Positions 37,076 to 46,311 of a DNA stretch of 64,000 nt are shown in pieces. Below the pieces are notes generated by a model, which saw nothing but the letters and a program-made list of their open reading frames with translations, ran no database searches and had not been told where the DNA came from. The stretch comes from Flavobacterium quisquiliarum (GTDB lineage Bacteria; Bacteroidota; Bacteroidia; Flavobacteriales; Flavobacteriaceae): NCBI RefSeq assembly GCF_019308285.1, contig NZ_WWEM01000002.1, positions 37,522-101,521 of the forward strand, written 5' to 3'. A program made the translations under genes and the position numbers. Numbering within the stretch: the stretch's first letter is position 1; each line of letters begins with the position of its first letter.

Positions 37076-38956
37076 TTACTTCACTTCAAAAACATTATTT
37101 GTTTGTTTTACATCAGCCATTAATCCGCTTGGATCGATAGTGATTTTTTTGATTGCTGTTTTGTTTTTGTCAATTGTAAAACTATAGTTTTGCTGTGCCC
37201 AAGCCCAATCTTCTAAAACCGTTCTTTTTTGATTTGGGTTTGGATTTGGTTTAATGAAATTCATCATTCTTAACGGAATATAGAAATTTTCAGAAGTTCC
37301 GTCTGTATAATCCACTTTCAAATCGATTGGCATTGGCATTCTTCCAATTCTTTCTAAGGAAATGGTTGTTTTTCCTGCGTTGTCAGCAACATCTTTGATA
37401 CCGTAATCAATTGTATTGGTTGTCTGTGCCCAATCTGTTAAATACCAGTCTAACTCAGCTCCAGAAACTCTTTCAGCTGTTCTTTTGATATCATTTGGAG
37501 TTGGGTGCTTGAATTTGAAATCATTGAAATATCTTTTCAAAGTCGCGTCAACATTCTCTTTTCCAATAACATATTCTAGCTGTGAAAGGAAAATACTTCC
37601 TTTAATATAAGATGAAATACTGTATGGACGATTTTCGTCATAACGATCTCCGTGCGTTGTTTGAGGCTGTTCTTTACCAGAATTTACCAGATTGTAATAA
37701 GCATTATAATTTCCTTTAAACGGATTTACTTCTTTTTTATCTCCTTTTAATTCATTCAAAGCACTGTCTTCGATGTAAGTTGTAAAACCTTCATCCATCC
37801 AAGGGTGTTTTGATTCGTTTGAAGCTAAAATATGCTGGAACCAAGAATGTCCTAACTCGTGTGTTGCAGTTCCCAGAATTCCTTCAAGCGTTCCGTTTCC
37901 TAACATCAAAGTACACATTGCATACTCCATTCCGCCATCTCCGCCTTGAATAAAGGAGTATTGTTTGTATGGATATTGTCCCACTCTGTTGTTATAATAA
38001 TCCATAACTTTTACCATTAAAGGCTCCAACTGTTTCCAGTTTTCTGCCACCTTTGGTGTGTTTTTGTAAAAGAAATGCAAATCGACATCGTTTGGTCCTT
38101 TTACAATATCATGTGCATAATCTTTGTCTGCTGCCCAAGTAAAATCGTGAACATTTGGCGCAATAAAATGCCATGTTAATGTTTTTGCTTTTTTAGGATA
38201 AACCACCGTTACACCAGCATCTTCATAACCATGTCCGATTGAATTTTTATCTTGTAAATATCCTGAGCCACCAATTGTGTATTCCTTATCGATTGTAATT
38301 TTTACGTCAAAATTCCCCCAAACTCCATGAAATTCTCTCGCAATGTATGGATCTGCGTGCCATCCTTCGAAATCAAATTCGGCTAATTTTGGATACCATT
38401 GTGACATTGAAAGTTCAATTCCTTCAGAATTATTTCTTCCTGAACGACGAATCTGAACTGGTACTTGTCCATCAAAATCTAATGTAAATGTCGTTTTAGA
38501 ATTAGGCAGAATTGGTTTTGCTAAAGTCACTTCTAAAATAGTTCCAGAAACTCTTGTTTGAGCAACAGCACCATCTTGCTTGAAGTTTGTGATTTTTAAA
38601 TATCCAACTTCATTTGGTTTTAAAGTCTCAATTCTGCTTTGTTTTATATCCTTTCCGCTGGCATCTTTTGTTTTATTTACCATTCTTCCGTCTGGATCTT
38701 TAATGAAATGAAGACGTGCATCCATTTCGCTTCCTGGCTGAAAAGCATTTGGATATAAATGATAGAATACTTTTTTCAATGTATCAGGAGAATTGTTAGT
38801 ATAAACCAATTCTTGTTTTCCTTTATACTGATAGTTTTTTACATCCATAGAAACCTCCATTTTATAATCGGCATGTTGCTGCCAATAGGAAGTGCTTTGA
38901 GCAAAAGCTGAGTTTAAACCAAAGCTTAGGAAAGAAAGTAAAATAATTTTTCGCAT
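37076..38956 (-). CDS. Exported M1-family zinc metallopeptidase
   Basis: A 626-residue aminopeptidase-like enzyme with a signal peptide (1-19). The zinc motif is His366-Glu367-Leu-Gly-His370, with third ligand Glu389 in WMDEGFTTY. The exopeptidase motif, usually GxMEN, reads GGMEYA (341-346), a variation at the Asn position. Length is shorter than classic four-domain M1 enzymes, as in many Bacteroidota members. It lies 63 bp downstream of the S8 peptidase gene on the same strand and ends at a terminator; both are exported, so a joint role in protein breakdown is likely. Confidence 0.9.
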   Translation of the reverse strand: MRKIILLSFLSFGLNSAFAQSTSYWQQHADYKMEVSMDVKNYQYKGKQELVYTNNSPDTLKKVFYHLYPNAFQPGSEMDARLHFIKDPDGRMVNKTKDASGKDIKQSRIETLKPNEVGYLKITNFKQDGAVAQTRVSGTILEVTLAKPILPNSKTTFTLDFDGQVPVQIRRSGRNNSEGIELSMSQWYPKLAEFDFEGWHADPYIAREFHGVWGNFDVKITIDKEYTIGGSGYLQDKNSIGHGYEDAGVTVVYPKKAKTLTWHFIAPNVHDFTWAADKDYAHDIVKGPNDVDLHFFYKNTPKVAENWKQLEPLMVKVMDYYNNRVGQYPYKQYSFIQGGDGGMEYAMCTLMLGNGTLEGILGTATHELGHSWFQHILASNESKHPWMDEGFTTYIEDSALNELKGDKKEVNPFKGNYNAYYNLVNSGKEQPQTTHGDRYDENRPYSISSYIKGSIFLSQLEYVIGKENVDATLKRYFNDFKFKHPTPNDIKRTAERVSGAELDWYLTDWAQTTNTIDYGIKDVADNAGKTTISLERIGRMPMPIDLKVDYTDGTSENFYIPLRMMNFIKPNPNPNQKRTVLEDWAWAQQNYSFTIDKNKTAIKKITIDPSGLMADVKQTNNVFEVK

Positions 38957-39019
38957 ATTGATATTTATAGAAAATGGAAGAGCGCGAACTCTTCCATTAG
39001 ATTAATAGTGTATTTATGT

Positions 39020-40657
39020 TTATTTTTTAGACATTTTCTCTGCCATTAATAAAGCATTGTAAGCGTTTACCATCTTTGCTGTTTTTGATGATTCTACAGA
39101 AGAAACAGCTGCTGGTTTTTCTCCTGGATTTTCACCTTTTCCTAAAACCACTTTAGAAGGAAGTGCAACTCCAGAATCCATTAAAATCTTTTTAACTTGA
39201 GAAGCTTTTAATTTTGGATAGTAAGAACGAATCAATGCTGCAACACCTGCTGCATTTGGAGATGCCATTGAAGTTCCTTGTAAATATTTGTATTTATTAT
39301 TTGGAACTGTTGCATAGATTTCTTCTCCTGGAGCAAATACGTCTACATTGATTTTTCCGAAGTTTGAAAATCCTGCAACCACATTTTCGCCGTATTCTTT
39401 ATTGATTGCACCAATTGTAATTAAATTGTCTGCAAATTCTTTTACGTTGTCTTCAGAGTCGTTTGGATAATTGATGTTTTTTGCTTCATCAATATTATAA
39501 CCATCGTTTCCTGCAGCATGAACAATTAAAACGTCTTTTTTAGCTGCATATTTAATAGCATCATAAACCCATTGTTTGTGTGGAGAAAAGCTTTTTCCGA
39601 AACTTCCGTTGATTACTTTCGCGCCATTATCTACAGCATAACGAATTGCTAAAGCAATATCTTTATCGTACTCATCACCATCTGGCACCGCTCTTACAGT
39701 TAAGATCTCAACATTTGGCGAAGCTACTCCGTCTCCACCTAAATTATTCCCACGAATTTGCGCAATAATTCCAGCAACGTGAGTTCCGTGAAGTGCTTTT
39801 TCTTTGTCTGGACCAAAAACTACATTATTACCATAATGAGCATCTTTAATATCTTCTGGATTATCGCCTACGATTTTTCTTCCATCAAACTCTTTGTTTA
39901 AGTTATAATTTAATTGATCGTAAACTTGTTCTTTATATTCTCCAAAATCAGCTTCTGGATCAAAAGTTGGCCCAGCATTTGTGAAAATCTGAGTCATTAT
40001 AGCTTTAGCTCTTTGAACTTTAGGATCAGTTGATGTTACCGCGCTTAAATCCTCAATTTTGTATGTAGTTTTATTAAGCTCTTTTTTGATTGTATTGTGA
40101 ATATCAAGTAACATATCTACTTGTTCTTTATCTTTAAGAGCTTCTTCGTACTTTTCAGTATATTGCGCTAAGGCAGCTTTATATTGTTCAGAACCGTCAT
40201 CACCTTTTTTAACGATACGCGTCATTTCAAGGTTTTCATTAACCGCATTTCCAAGAAAGTTCCATCCATGAATATCATCGATAAAACCATTTTTATCATC
40301 ATCGATTCCGTTTCCTGGAATTTCTTTAGTATTAGTCCAGATCATTCCCTGAAGGTCTTCATGCTCGATATCTACACCAGAATCTACAATACCTACAATC
40401 ACTTTCTGCCCTTTTTTACCTTGCAGTAATTCAGCCCAAGCTCTGTCTACACTCATTCCTGGAATAGAATCTTTTACTAAATCTAAATGACTCCATCTTT
40501 TTAATTCATTTTCACTAACTGGTGCTTTTTTAACCACTGCCAAAGGAGCAACAATTGGCTGTTTTGGTGCTGCTTTTTGTGCTTGCAAACTTGCACTGCA
40601 ACCTGCTAATACAAGTAATGCAAAAGCAGATAATTTAAGAGGTTTTATATGACTCAT
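39020..40657 (-). CDS. S8-family (subtilisin-like) serine protease lipoprotein
   Basis: A 545-residue exported protease. N-terminal lipobox LVLAGC (Cys20). The triad is Asp92 (GIVDSGVD), His290 (HGTHVAG) and Ser463 (GTSMASP). The Asp-His spacing of 198 residues is far greater than the 32 of subtilisin, because of an insertion of about 150 residues at 130-280, helical and charged, after a DGIDDDKNGFIDDIHGWNF-type calcium-loop segment. Followed by the M1 peptidase gene. Confidence 0.92.
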   Translation of the reverse strand: MSHIKPLKLSAFALLVLAGCSASLQAQKAAPKQPIVAPLAVVKKAPVSENELKRWSHLDLVKDSIPGMSVDRAWAELLQGKKGQKVIVGIVDSGVDIEHEDLQGMIWTNTKEIPGNGIDDDKNGFIDDIHGWNFLGNAVNENLEMTRIVKKGDDGSEQYKAALAQYTEKYEEALKDKEQVDMLLDIHNTIKKELNKTTYKIEDLSAVTSTDPKVQRAKAIMTQIFTNAGPTFDPEADFGEYKEQVYDQLNYNLNKEFDGRKIVGDNPEDIKDAHYGNNVVFGPDKEKALHGTHVAGIIAQIRGNNLGGDGVASPNVEILTVRAVPDGDEYDKDIALAIRYAVDNGAKVINGSFGKSFSPHKQWVYDAIKYAAKKDVLIVHAAGNDGYNIDEAKNINYPNDSEDNVKEFADNLITIGAINKEYGENVVAGFSNFGKINVDVFAPGEEIYATVPNNKYKYLQGTSMASPNAAGVAALIRSYYPKLKASQVKKILMDSGVALPSKVVLGKGENPGEKPAAVSSVESSKTAKMVNAYNALLMAEKMSKK

Positions 40658-40826
40658 GTATCTATAAATAATTGTAAAGTTAAAAGATGGGTCTAAATTA
40701 TACTTTTTTGTTACAAAAAACTAACCATTAACAATGTGTTATGAAATTTTGATTATTTTTCTAATCGATTGTTTAATAACAATAAGTTTTTTCTTTAGCT
40801 AAAGCTAAATCTTTTTTGATGAATTT

Positions 40827-40856
40827 AAAAAAAAAGACTGTCCATATTGACAGTCT
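40827..40856 (-). terminator. Terminator of MBL hydrolase gene
   Basis: AGACTGTC / GACAGTCT stem with a 4-6 nt loop and nine T in minus-strand reading, about 50 bp after the stop. Confidence 0.8.
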
Positions 40857-40904
40857 CTTCTTCAAATTGTAATTAATAAAATTATAAACATCTATTATAA
40901 TACT

Positions 40905-41762
40905 TTAAAAAATCTCTTCACAGCTAAAAACCTCTTTTAAACGAACTCCTCTTTCTGTATGTTCAACTGTTATGATTTGATTATGTGCATCATGTTCTAA
41001 AAATAAATAATGATTTTGATCTGCAGCCAAATTCAAAAATTTTGATTTTTCCGGCATTGTCAAAAGGGGTCTTGTATCGTAACCCATAACATAAGGAAGC
41101 GGAATATGTCCAGCTGTAGCTAATAAATCGGCACAAAAAACAATTGTTTTGTCTTGGTATTTGATATAAGGAATCATTTGTTTTTCGGTATGCCCGTCAA
41201 CGTAATAAATTTCAAAACCTAATGCTGCCGAAAAACCAAAATCGGATTCTGGTCTTGCAATAAAATTTAGCTGTCCGCTTTCCTGCATTGGCAGAATATT
41301 TTCAGACAAAAAAGAAGCTTTTTCACGGGCATTAGGTTTTGTCGCCCATTCCCAATGATTTTCATTGGTCCAAAATTTTGCGTTTTTAAAAGCAGGTTCA
41401 TAACCCGTTTTATCTGAATTCCATTGCACACTTCCGCCACAATGATCAAAATGAAGATGTGTCATAAAAACATCTGTAATATCATCGCGATGAAAACCAT
41501 ATTTTGCCAACGATTTATCTAAGGAATGTGATCCCCAAAGCGAGTAATATCCAAAGAATTTTTCAGATTGTTTATCGCCCATTCCGGTATCAATTAAAAT
41601 TAAACGATTTCCATCTTCAATTAATAAACAACGTGCGGCAATATCAATTAAATTATTAGCATCGGCAGGGTTTGTTTTGTTCCAAATTGTTTTCGGAACC
41701 ACACCAAACATAGCGCCTCCATCTAATTTAAAATTTCCAGATTCGATTGGGTAAAGTTTCAT
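40905..41762 (-). CDS. MBL-fold metallo-hydrolase
   Basis: A 285-residue cytoplasmic metallo-beta-lactamase-fold enzyme. The metal motif is THLHFDHCGG (HxHxDH, about 110-117), followed by VDGHTEKQMIPY (His, about 193) and CADLLATAGHIPLP (Asp, about 213), with a C-terminal HDAHN near 257. The arrangement is close to N-acyl homoserine lactonase/MBL group enzymes, but substrate cannot be set from sequence. TAGCTTTG in minus-strand reading at 41784-41791 may be its -7 element. Confidence 0.85.
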   Translation of the reverse strand: MKLYPIESGNFKLDGGAMFGVVPKTIWNKTNPADANNLIDIAARCLLIEDGNRLILIDTGMGDKQSEKFFGYYSLWGSHSLDKSLAKYGFHRDDITDVFMTHLHFDHCGGSVQWNSDKTGYEPAFKNAKFWTNENHWEWATKPNAREKASFLSENILPMQESGQLNFIARPESDFGFSAALGFEIYYVDGHTEKQMIPYIKYQDKTIVFCADLLATAGHIPLPYVMGYDTRPLLTMPEKSKFLNLAADQNHYLFLEHDAHNQIITVEHTERGVRLKEVFSCEEIF

Positions 41763-41833
41763 GAGTAAGATTTTCTAAAAGAACAAAGCTAGGAAATACA
41801 AACCCCTTTTACTAAAAATTACTCTTAAAACTG

Positions 41834-42760
41834 TTATTCTAGTGTGATGGAAGCACTTCCCATAATTTCTTGTTTATCGAAGAAATTAACAAAATAAGTC
41901 CCTTTTTTAAACGGATTTTCGTTTGCATTTAAAATGCCATAAACATTAACCGATTTACCTTGAAAATCTGTACTAACAATAAAACTATAAACCAAAGCCT
42001 TATCATTTCCAAACTCAATCAATTTATTATCTCCTAGAACCGTATTTTTTTGGTCTAAAACTTGAATATAAAAGACTTTTTTACCCGTTTTGGCAACTGC
42101 ATTTCCATTAACAGTGAAAGTTGCTTTTAGTTTTTTCGTGTTTTTAGCTTTGTTTGTTTCCAATTCTGCACCAGAATTTTTTTCACGAAGTGCAATAACT
42201 TTAAAATTACTTAACGAAAGTTTCGATGCATCTTTCAATGTCGATTCCAGTTTCTTTTGTTTTAAAATCAAAGTATCATTTTCAGCCTTTTGTTTGTACA
42301 TTACAACATTTTGGCTTTCAATTTCTGTCAATAAATTTTTATTCTGAGATTTCAGTTTTTTAATCTCTGCTATCTTATTTTCTAATGATACTTTCGATTC
42401 AGAAAGCTGTGATCGGAATACTTTAAGTTGTGCTGATGAAGGATTTTGAGACGTTTTAATAATCTCCATTAAATTCTCCACATTTCTTCGTTCCAATTCT
42501 AATCGCTCAGATAAAGCCGTTTTTTCTTGGATTGCAATATCATAAGCCGCTTTTAATGTAATTAACGAATCTAAAATATTTTTTTGCTCCTTTGTTTCTT
42601 TATTTTCATATAAGAATTCTTCTAGTACACCAGTTTCTCTAGGTAGATTTTCATTATACTCAGACTCATTACTAAAAACCAATACGCATGCTCCTAATCC
42701 CAAAACAAAAATTAATATGAATAAGGGTTTGTACCAAGCAATTTTATTTTGTTTTTTCAT
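41834..42760 (-). CDS. Coiled-coil membrane-anchored protein
   Basis: A 308-residue protein with one N-terminal membrane helix (about 9-29), a coiled coil (about 55-180, e.g. ALSERLELERRNVENLMEII and AEIKKLKSQNKNLLTEIESQ) and a C-terminal beta-rich domain (about 205-308, LKATFTVNGNAVAKTGKKVFYIQV). Homologues in flavobacteria are often called chromosome-partitioning protein without support. No specific function is known to me. Single gene. Confidence 0.75.
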   Translation of the reverse strand: MKKQNKIAWYKPLFILIFVLGLGACVLVFSNESEYNENLPRETGVLEEFLYENKETKEQKNILDSLITLKAAYDIAIQEKTALSERLELERRNVENLMEIIKTSQNPSSAQLKVFRSQLSESKVSLENKIAEIKKLKSQNKNLLTEIESQNVVMYKQKAENDTLILKQKKLESTLKDASKLSLSNFKVIALREKNSGAELETNKAKNTKKLKATFTVNGNAVAKTGKKVFYIQVLDQKNTVLGDNKLIEFGNDKALVYSFIVSTDFQGKSVNVYGILNANENPFKKGTYFVNFFDKQEIMGSASITLE

Positions 42761-42779
42761 AATTATTCACAATTTTTTG

Positions 42780-42787
42780 CAAAAGTA
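42780..42787 (-). promoter_or_regulatory. -7 element of coiled-coil protein gene
   Basis: TACTTTTG in minus-strand reading, 20 bp before the start codon, fits TAnnTTTG; -33 unclear. Confidence 0.45.
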
Positions 42788-42986
42788 CCAATTAAATTTT
42801 CCTTGTAATGAGTATAAATACTTGTTTTTTAACATTTACAAACGATATTTGCAGCTTAAAAGAAAAAAATTACCAGATTCTGATTTTAGGCGTTTTTTAG
42901 AGGCTGGATTTTATCAAAATAAGTAATATCTATTTTAACATTTGTTATAATAATGTGAACCGTTATGGAAAAAGGTTTTTAAGTCG

Positions 42987-42994
42987 TATCTTTG
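42987..42994 (+). promoter_or_regulatory. -7 element of the suf operon
   Basis: TATCTTTG about 100 bp before the sufA start fits TAnnTTTG. The leader of about 90 nt that would result is long enough for regulation, but I see no clear operator in it. The rest of the 333-bp divergent gap shows nothing notable. Confidence 0.5.
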
Positions 42995-43093
42995 CAGACA
43001 ATTTCTATTTAACATTGAAAACTAGCGTTTTAAATCTGTACTAAATTCTCTACAGAAGAAAAAGGCTTATTAAAAAACAAACATCTAAGAACA

Positions 43094-43423
43094 ATGATAA
43101 AAGTTTCTGATACTGCCAAAAAGAAAATCATCGACTTGATGACTGATGATGGTTTTGACGCCGCAAGCGACTATGTAAGAGTAGGCGTAAAAAGCGGTGG
43201 ATGCTCTGGTTTGTCTTATGATTTAAAATTTGACAAAACCAAAGGAGAAGACGATAAAATATTCGTTGATAACGACATACAAATTGCTGTTGAAAAAAAA
43301 TCATTTTTATATTTAGCTGGAACTATTTTAGAATTTTCTGGCGGATTAAACGGAAAAGGATTTGTTTTCAATAATCCAAATGCAAGCAGAACTTGTGGCT
43401 GCGGTGAATCATTTTCACTATAA
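43094..43423 (+). CDS. sufA: Iron-sulfur cluster carrier (A-type)
   Basis: A 109-residue A-type Fe-S carrier. The three cluster cysteines are present: Cys37 (GGCSGL) and Cys101/Cys103 (CGCGESF). It accepts clusters from SufBCD and passes them to target proteins. It is the first gene of the suf operon, 82 bp upstream of sufB. Confidence 0.93.
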   Translation: MIKVSDTAKKKIIDLMTDDGFDAASDYVRVGVKSGGCSGLSYDLKFDKTKGEDDKIFVDNDIQIAVEKKSFLYLAGTILEFSGGLNGKGFVFNNPNASRTCGCGESFSL

Positions 43424-43449
43424 AATACAAAGAGAATACCAAGACTAAT

Positions 43450-43487
43450 AAAGATTTAATCTTTGAAATTTCTCAGATTAAATCTTT
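43450..43487 (+). repeat. Hairpin between sufA and sufB
   Basis: AAAGATTTAATCT (43450-43462) and AGATTAAATCTTT (43475-43487) are perfect reverse complements, with no T-run terminator. The stem sits 18 bp before the sufB start and may affect translation, or be a dispersed small repeat. Confidence 0.6.
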
Positions 43488-43505
43488 GAATCTTTAAAAT
43501 CAACA

Positions 43506-44954
43506 ATGAGCAAATACACAGAAGACGATTTAAAAATCGAACTGGAAACTAAAGAATATGAGTACGGATTTTATACCAATATAGAATCTGAAACTTTCCC
43601 TATTGGCTTAAACGAAGACATCGTGAGAGCTATTTCGCTTAAAAAAGAAGAACCTGAATGGATGACCGAATGGCGTATCGAAGCTTTCCGTGCTTGGAAA
43701 GAAATGATCGAACCAGAGTGGGCAAACGTACATTACGAAAAACCAGATTTTCAGGCAATCTCTTACTATTCGGCTCCAAAACAAGTAGATCCTAATAAAA
43801 CTTTGGATGATGTTGATCCGGAATTATTAGAGATGTACAAAAAACTTGGGATTTCTGTTGATGAACAAAAAATGATGAACAATGTCGCTATGGATATTGT
43901 GGTCGATTCTGTTTCTGTAGCAACAACTTTCAAGAAAACATTGGCTGAAAAAGGAATTATTTTCTGTCCAATTTCTGAAGCTATCAAAGAACATCCTGAA
44001 TTAGTAAAAAAATATTTAGGAACTGTTGTACCACAAAAAGACAACTTCTACGCAGCATTAAACTCAGCGGTTTTCTCTGATGGAAGTTTCTGTTATATTC
44101 CAAAAGGCGTTAAATGTCCAATGGAACTTTCAACTTATTTCAGAATCAATCAAGCAGGAACGGGACAATTCGAAAGAACTCTAGTTATTGCCGATGAAGG
44201 TAGTTACGTTTCTTATCTTGAAGGCTGTACAGCTCCAAGCCGTGATGAAAACCAATTACACGCTGCTGTGGTTGAATTAATCGCTTTGGATGATGCTGAA
44301 ATTAAATATTCTACCGTTCAAAACTGGTTCCCAGGAAACAAAGAAGGAAAAGGTGGAGTTTACAACTTCGTAACTAAAAGGGGTTTATGCGAAACTAACG
44401 CTAAAATTTCTTGGACACAAGTTGAAACAGGTTCTGCTGTAACTTGGAAATATCCTTCTTGTGTATTAAAAGGAGACAATTCAGTTGGAGAATTTTATTC
44501 TATCGCTGTAACCAATAATCACCAACAAGCAGATACTGGAACTAAAATGATCCATTTAGGAAAAAACACTAAATCGACTATTATTTCTAAAGGTATTTCG
44601 GCTGGAAAATCACAAAATAGCTACCGTGGTTTAGTGCAAATCTCGCCAAGAGCGGAGAACGCAAGAAACTTTTCTCAGTGTGATTCTTTGTTAATGGGCA
44701 ATAACTGTGGAGCTCATACTTTCCCTTACATCGAAAGTAAAAATCCATCAGCAAAAATCGAGCACGAAGCAACTACAAGTAAAATTGGAGAAGATCAGGT
44801 TTTCTATTGCAACCAAAGAGGTATTCCGACTGAAAAAGCGATTGCCTTAATTGTAAATGGTTTCAGTAAAGATGTGTTGAACAAACTTCCAATGGAATTT
44901 GCTGTGGAAGCTCAAAAATTATTAGAGATTTCTTTAGAAGGATCTGTAGGATAA
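43506..44954 (+). CDS. sufB: Fe-S cluster assembly protein SufB
   Basis: A 482-residue scaffold subunit of SufBC2D. The beta-helix core and C-terminal signature [26 protein letters not shown] region ([17 protein letters not shown], about 418-434) are typical, as is the Cys-containing EGCTAPS near 242-248. It builds [4Fe-4S] clusters with SufC and SufD. sufC is normally next, but here a toxin-antitoxin pair is inserted 16 bp downstream. Confidence 0.96.
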   Translation: MSKYTEDDLKIELETKEYEYGFYTNIESETFPIGLNEDIVRAISLKKEEPEWMTEWRIEAFRAWKEMIEPEWANVHYEKPDFQAISYYSAPKQVDPNKTLDDVDPELLEMYKKLGISVDEQKMMNNVAMDIVVDSVSVATTFKKTLAEKGIIFCPISEAIKEHPELVKKYLGTVVPQKDNFYAALNSAVFSDGSFCYIPKGVKCPMELSTYFRINQAGTGQFERTLVIADEGSYVSYLEGCTAPSRDENQLHAAVVELIALDDAEIKYSTVQNWFPGNKEGKGGVYNFVTKRGLCETNAKISWTQVETGSAVTWKYPSCVLKGDNSVGEFYSIAVTNNHQQADTGTKMIHLGKNTKSTIISKGISAGKSQNSYRGLVQISPRAENARNFSQCDSLLMGNNCGAHTFPYIESKNPSAKIEHEATTSKIGEDQVFYCNQRGIPTEKAIALIVNGFSKDVLNKLPMEFAVEAQKLLEISLEGSVG

Positions 44955-44970
44955 TTAAAAACTAGAATAT

Positions 44971-45168
44971 ATGGATATCATCTTAAAAAATGTAAAGAAA
45001 AAAGATTTTCCAGTTTTAAAATCACTGGCAAAATCTCTTGGTTTTGAAATTATTGAAGAGAAAGAGAAACCATATAATCCAGAATTTGTAAAAGAGATTC
45101 TAGATGCCGAGCAAAGTATAAAAGATGGTAAAGGAGTTAAAATAGACTTGGAAGATTTGTGGAAGTAA
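44971..45168 (+). CDS. Antitoxin of a YoeB-type module
   Basis: A 65-residue protein. Its N-terminal part (MDIILKNVKKKDFPVLKSLAKSLGF) looks like a short DNA-binding/dimer domain, and its C-terminal tail (NPEFVKEILDAEQSIKDGKGVKIDLEDLWK) is like the toxin-wrapping tails of DUF2683-type antitoxins common in Bacteroidota. Its stop overlaps the toxin start by 10 bp. It sits 16 bp after sufB, so it is probably carried on suf transcripts. Role inferred from order, size and partner. Confidence 0.8.
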   Translation: MDIILKNVKKKDFPVLKSLAKSLGFEIIEEKEKPYNPEFVKEILDAEQSIKDGKGVKIDLEDLWK

Positions 45169-45431
45169 TTTATTCTGAAAAAGCTCTAAAAGACAGAGAA
45201 TATTGGAAAAAATCTGGGAATAAAGCAGTCATGAATAAAATTACAGCTTTAATTGCAGATATTTTACTTCATCCTTTTGAAGGCATAGGAAAACCAGAAC
45301 CATTAAAATATGAACTTTCAGGAAAGTGGTCTAGAAGAATAAATAGAGAACACAGAATAATATACCGAGTTACTGACGAAGGAACTATCGAAATATTGGA
45401 GATTCTCTCTTTAAAAGGACATTACGAATAA
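45159..45431 (+). CDS. yoeB: Txe/YoeB-family mRNA interferase toxin
   Basis: A 90-residue ribosome-dependent endoribonuclease toxin. The YoeB fold residues are all present: PFEGIGKPEPLKYELSGKWSRRI with Glu47, EHRIIY with Arg66, and the C-terminal catalytic His88-Tyr89 (GHYE), equal to Glu46, Arg65, His83 and Tyr84 of E. coli YoeB. The start is GTG at 45159, inside the antitoxin gene. The module is between sufB and sufC, 67 bp upstream of sufC. It looks intact, so it is probably active. Confidence 0.93.
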   Translation: MEVIYSEKALKDREYWKKSGNKAVMNKITALIADILLHPFEGIGKPEPLKYELSGKWSRRINREHRIIYRVTDEGTIEILEILSLKGHYE

Positions 45432-45498
45432 AAAAAATAAAAAATAGCAATCTTGAAATTTTCGAATTTCAAATTATCTAAATTTTCAAATAAATAAG

Positions 45499-46245
45499 AT
45501 GTTATCAATAAAAAACCTTCACGCCTCAATTGGTGATAAAGAAATCCTTAAAGGAATTAATATAGAAGTTAAAGCTGGAGAAGTTCACGCGATAATGGGA
45601 CCAAACGGTTCTGGAAAAAGTACACTTTCTGCTGTTATTGCAGGAAACGAAAACTACGAAGTTACAGATGGAGAAGTTATTCTTGACGGAGAAGATCTTG
45701 GCGATTTAGCTCCTGAAGAAAGAGCACACAAAGGAGTTTTCCTTTCTTTTCAATATCCGGTAGAAATTCCTGGAGTTAGCGTTACTAACTTCATGAAAAC
45801 AGCTATCAACGAAACTCGTAAAGCAAACGGACAAGAAGAAATGCCGGCTAACGAAATGTTGAAAGTAATTCGTGAGAAATCGGAACTATTGGAAATCGAC
45901 CGTAAATTTCTTTCTCGTTCTCTTAACGAAGGTTTTTCTGGAGGAGAGAAAAAAAGAAACGAAATCTTCCAAATGGCAATGTTAGAGCCAAAATTAGCTA
46001 TCCTTGACGAAACCGATTCTGGTCTTGATATCGATGCTTTAAGAATCGTTGCAAATGGTGTGAATAAATTAAAAAGCGACAAAAACGCAATTATTGTTAT
46101 CACGCACTACCAACGTTTGTTAGATTATATTGTTCCTGATTTCGTTCACGTTCTTTACAACGGAAGAATTGTAAAATCTGGTGGAAAAGAATTGGCTTAC
46201 GAACTGGAAGAAAAAGGATACGACTGGATCAAAGCAGAAAACTAG
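45499..46245 (+). CDS. sufC: Fe-S assembly ATPase SufC
   Basis: A 248-residue ABC-type ATPase of the SufBCD scaffold. Walker A GPNGSGKST (about 34-42), signature FSGGEKKRNEIFQ (about 147-159) and Walker B LAILDETDSGLDID (about 166-179, with the SufC-specific DSGLD) are intact, plus ITHYQRLL at the H-loop. Its distance from sufB is due to the toxin-antitoxin insert. Confidence 0.96.
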   Translation: MLSIKNLHASIGDKEILKGINIEVKAGEVHAIMGPNGSGKSTLSAVIAGNENYEVTDGEVILDGEDLGDLAPEERAHKGVFLSFQYPVEIPGVSVTNFMKTAINETRKANGQEEMPANEMLKVIREKSELLEIDRKFLSRSLNEGFSGGEKKRNEIFQMAMLEPKLAILDETDSGLDIDALRIVANGVNKLKSDKNAIIVITHYQRLLDYIVPDFVHVLYNGRIVKSGGKELAYELEEKGYDWIKAEN

Positions 46246-46249
46246 TTTA

Positions 46250-46305
46250 CAGTTACAGTTTACAGTTTGCAGAAACTCATAACTTATAACTCATAACTTA
46301 CAACT
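46250..46305 (+). repeat. Short direct-repeat tract between sufC and sufD
   Basis: TTTACAGT is repeated with variation in TTTACAGTTACAGTTTACAG, followed by ACTCATAACTTATAACTCAT. This is low-complexity repeated DNA of the kind dispersed in flavobacterial genomes. It fills the 66-bp gap. Confidence 0.65.
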
Positions 46306-46311
46306 AAAGAA

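Noticed and set aside
41834..42760. Chromosome-partitioning role for the coiled-coil protein
   Set aside because: No ATPase or DNA-binding motif is visible; only a membrane helix, coiled coil and beta-rich end.
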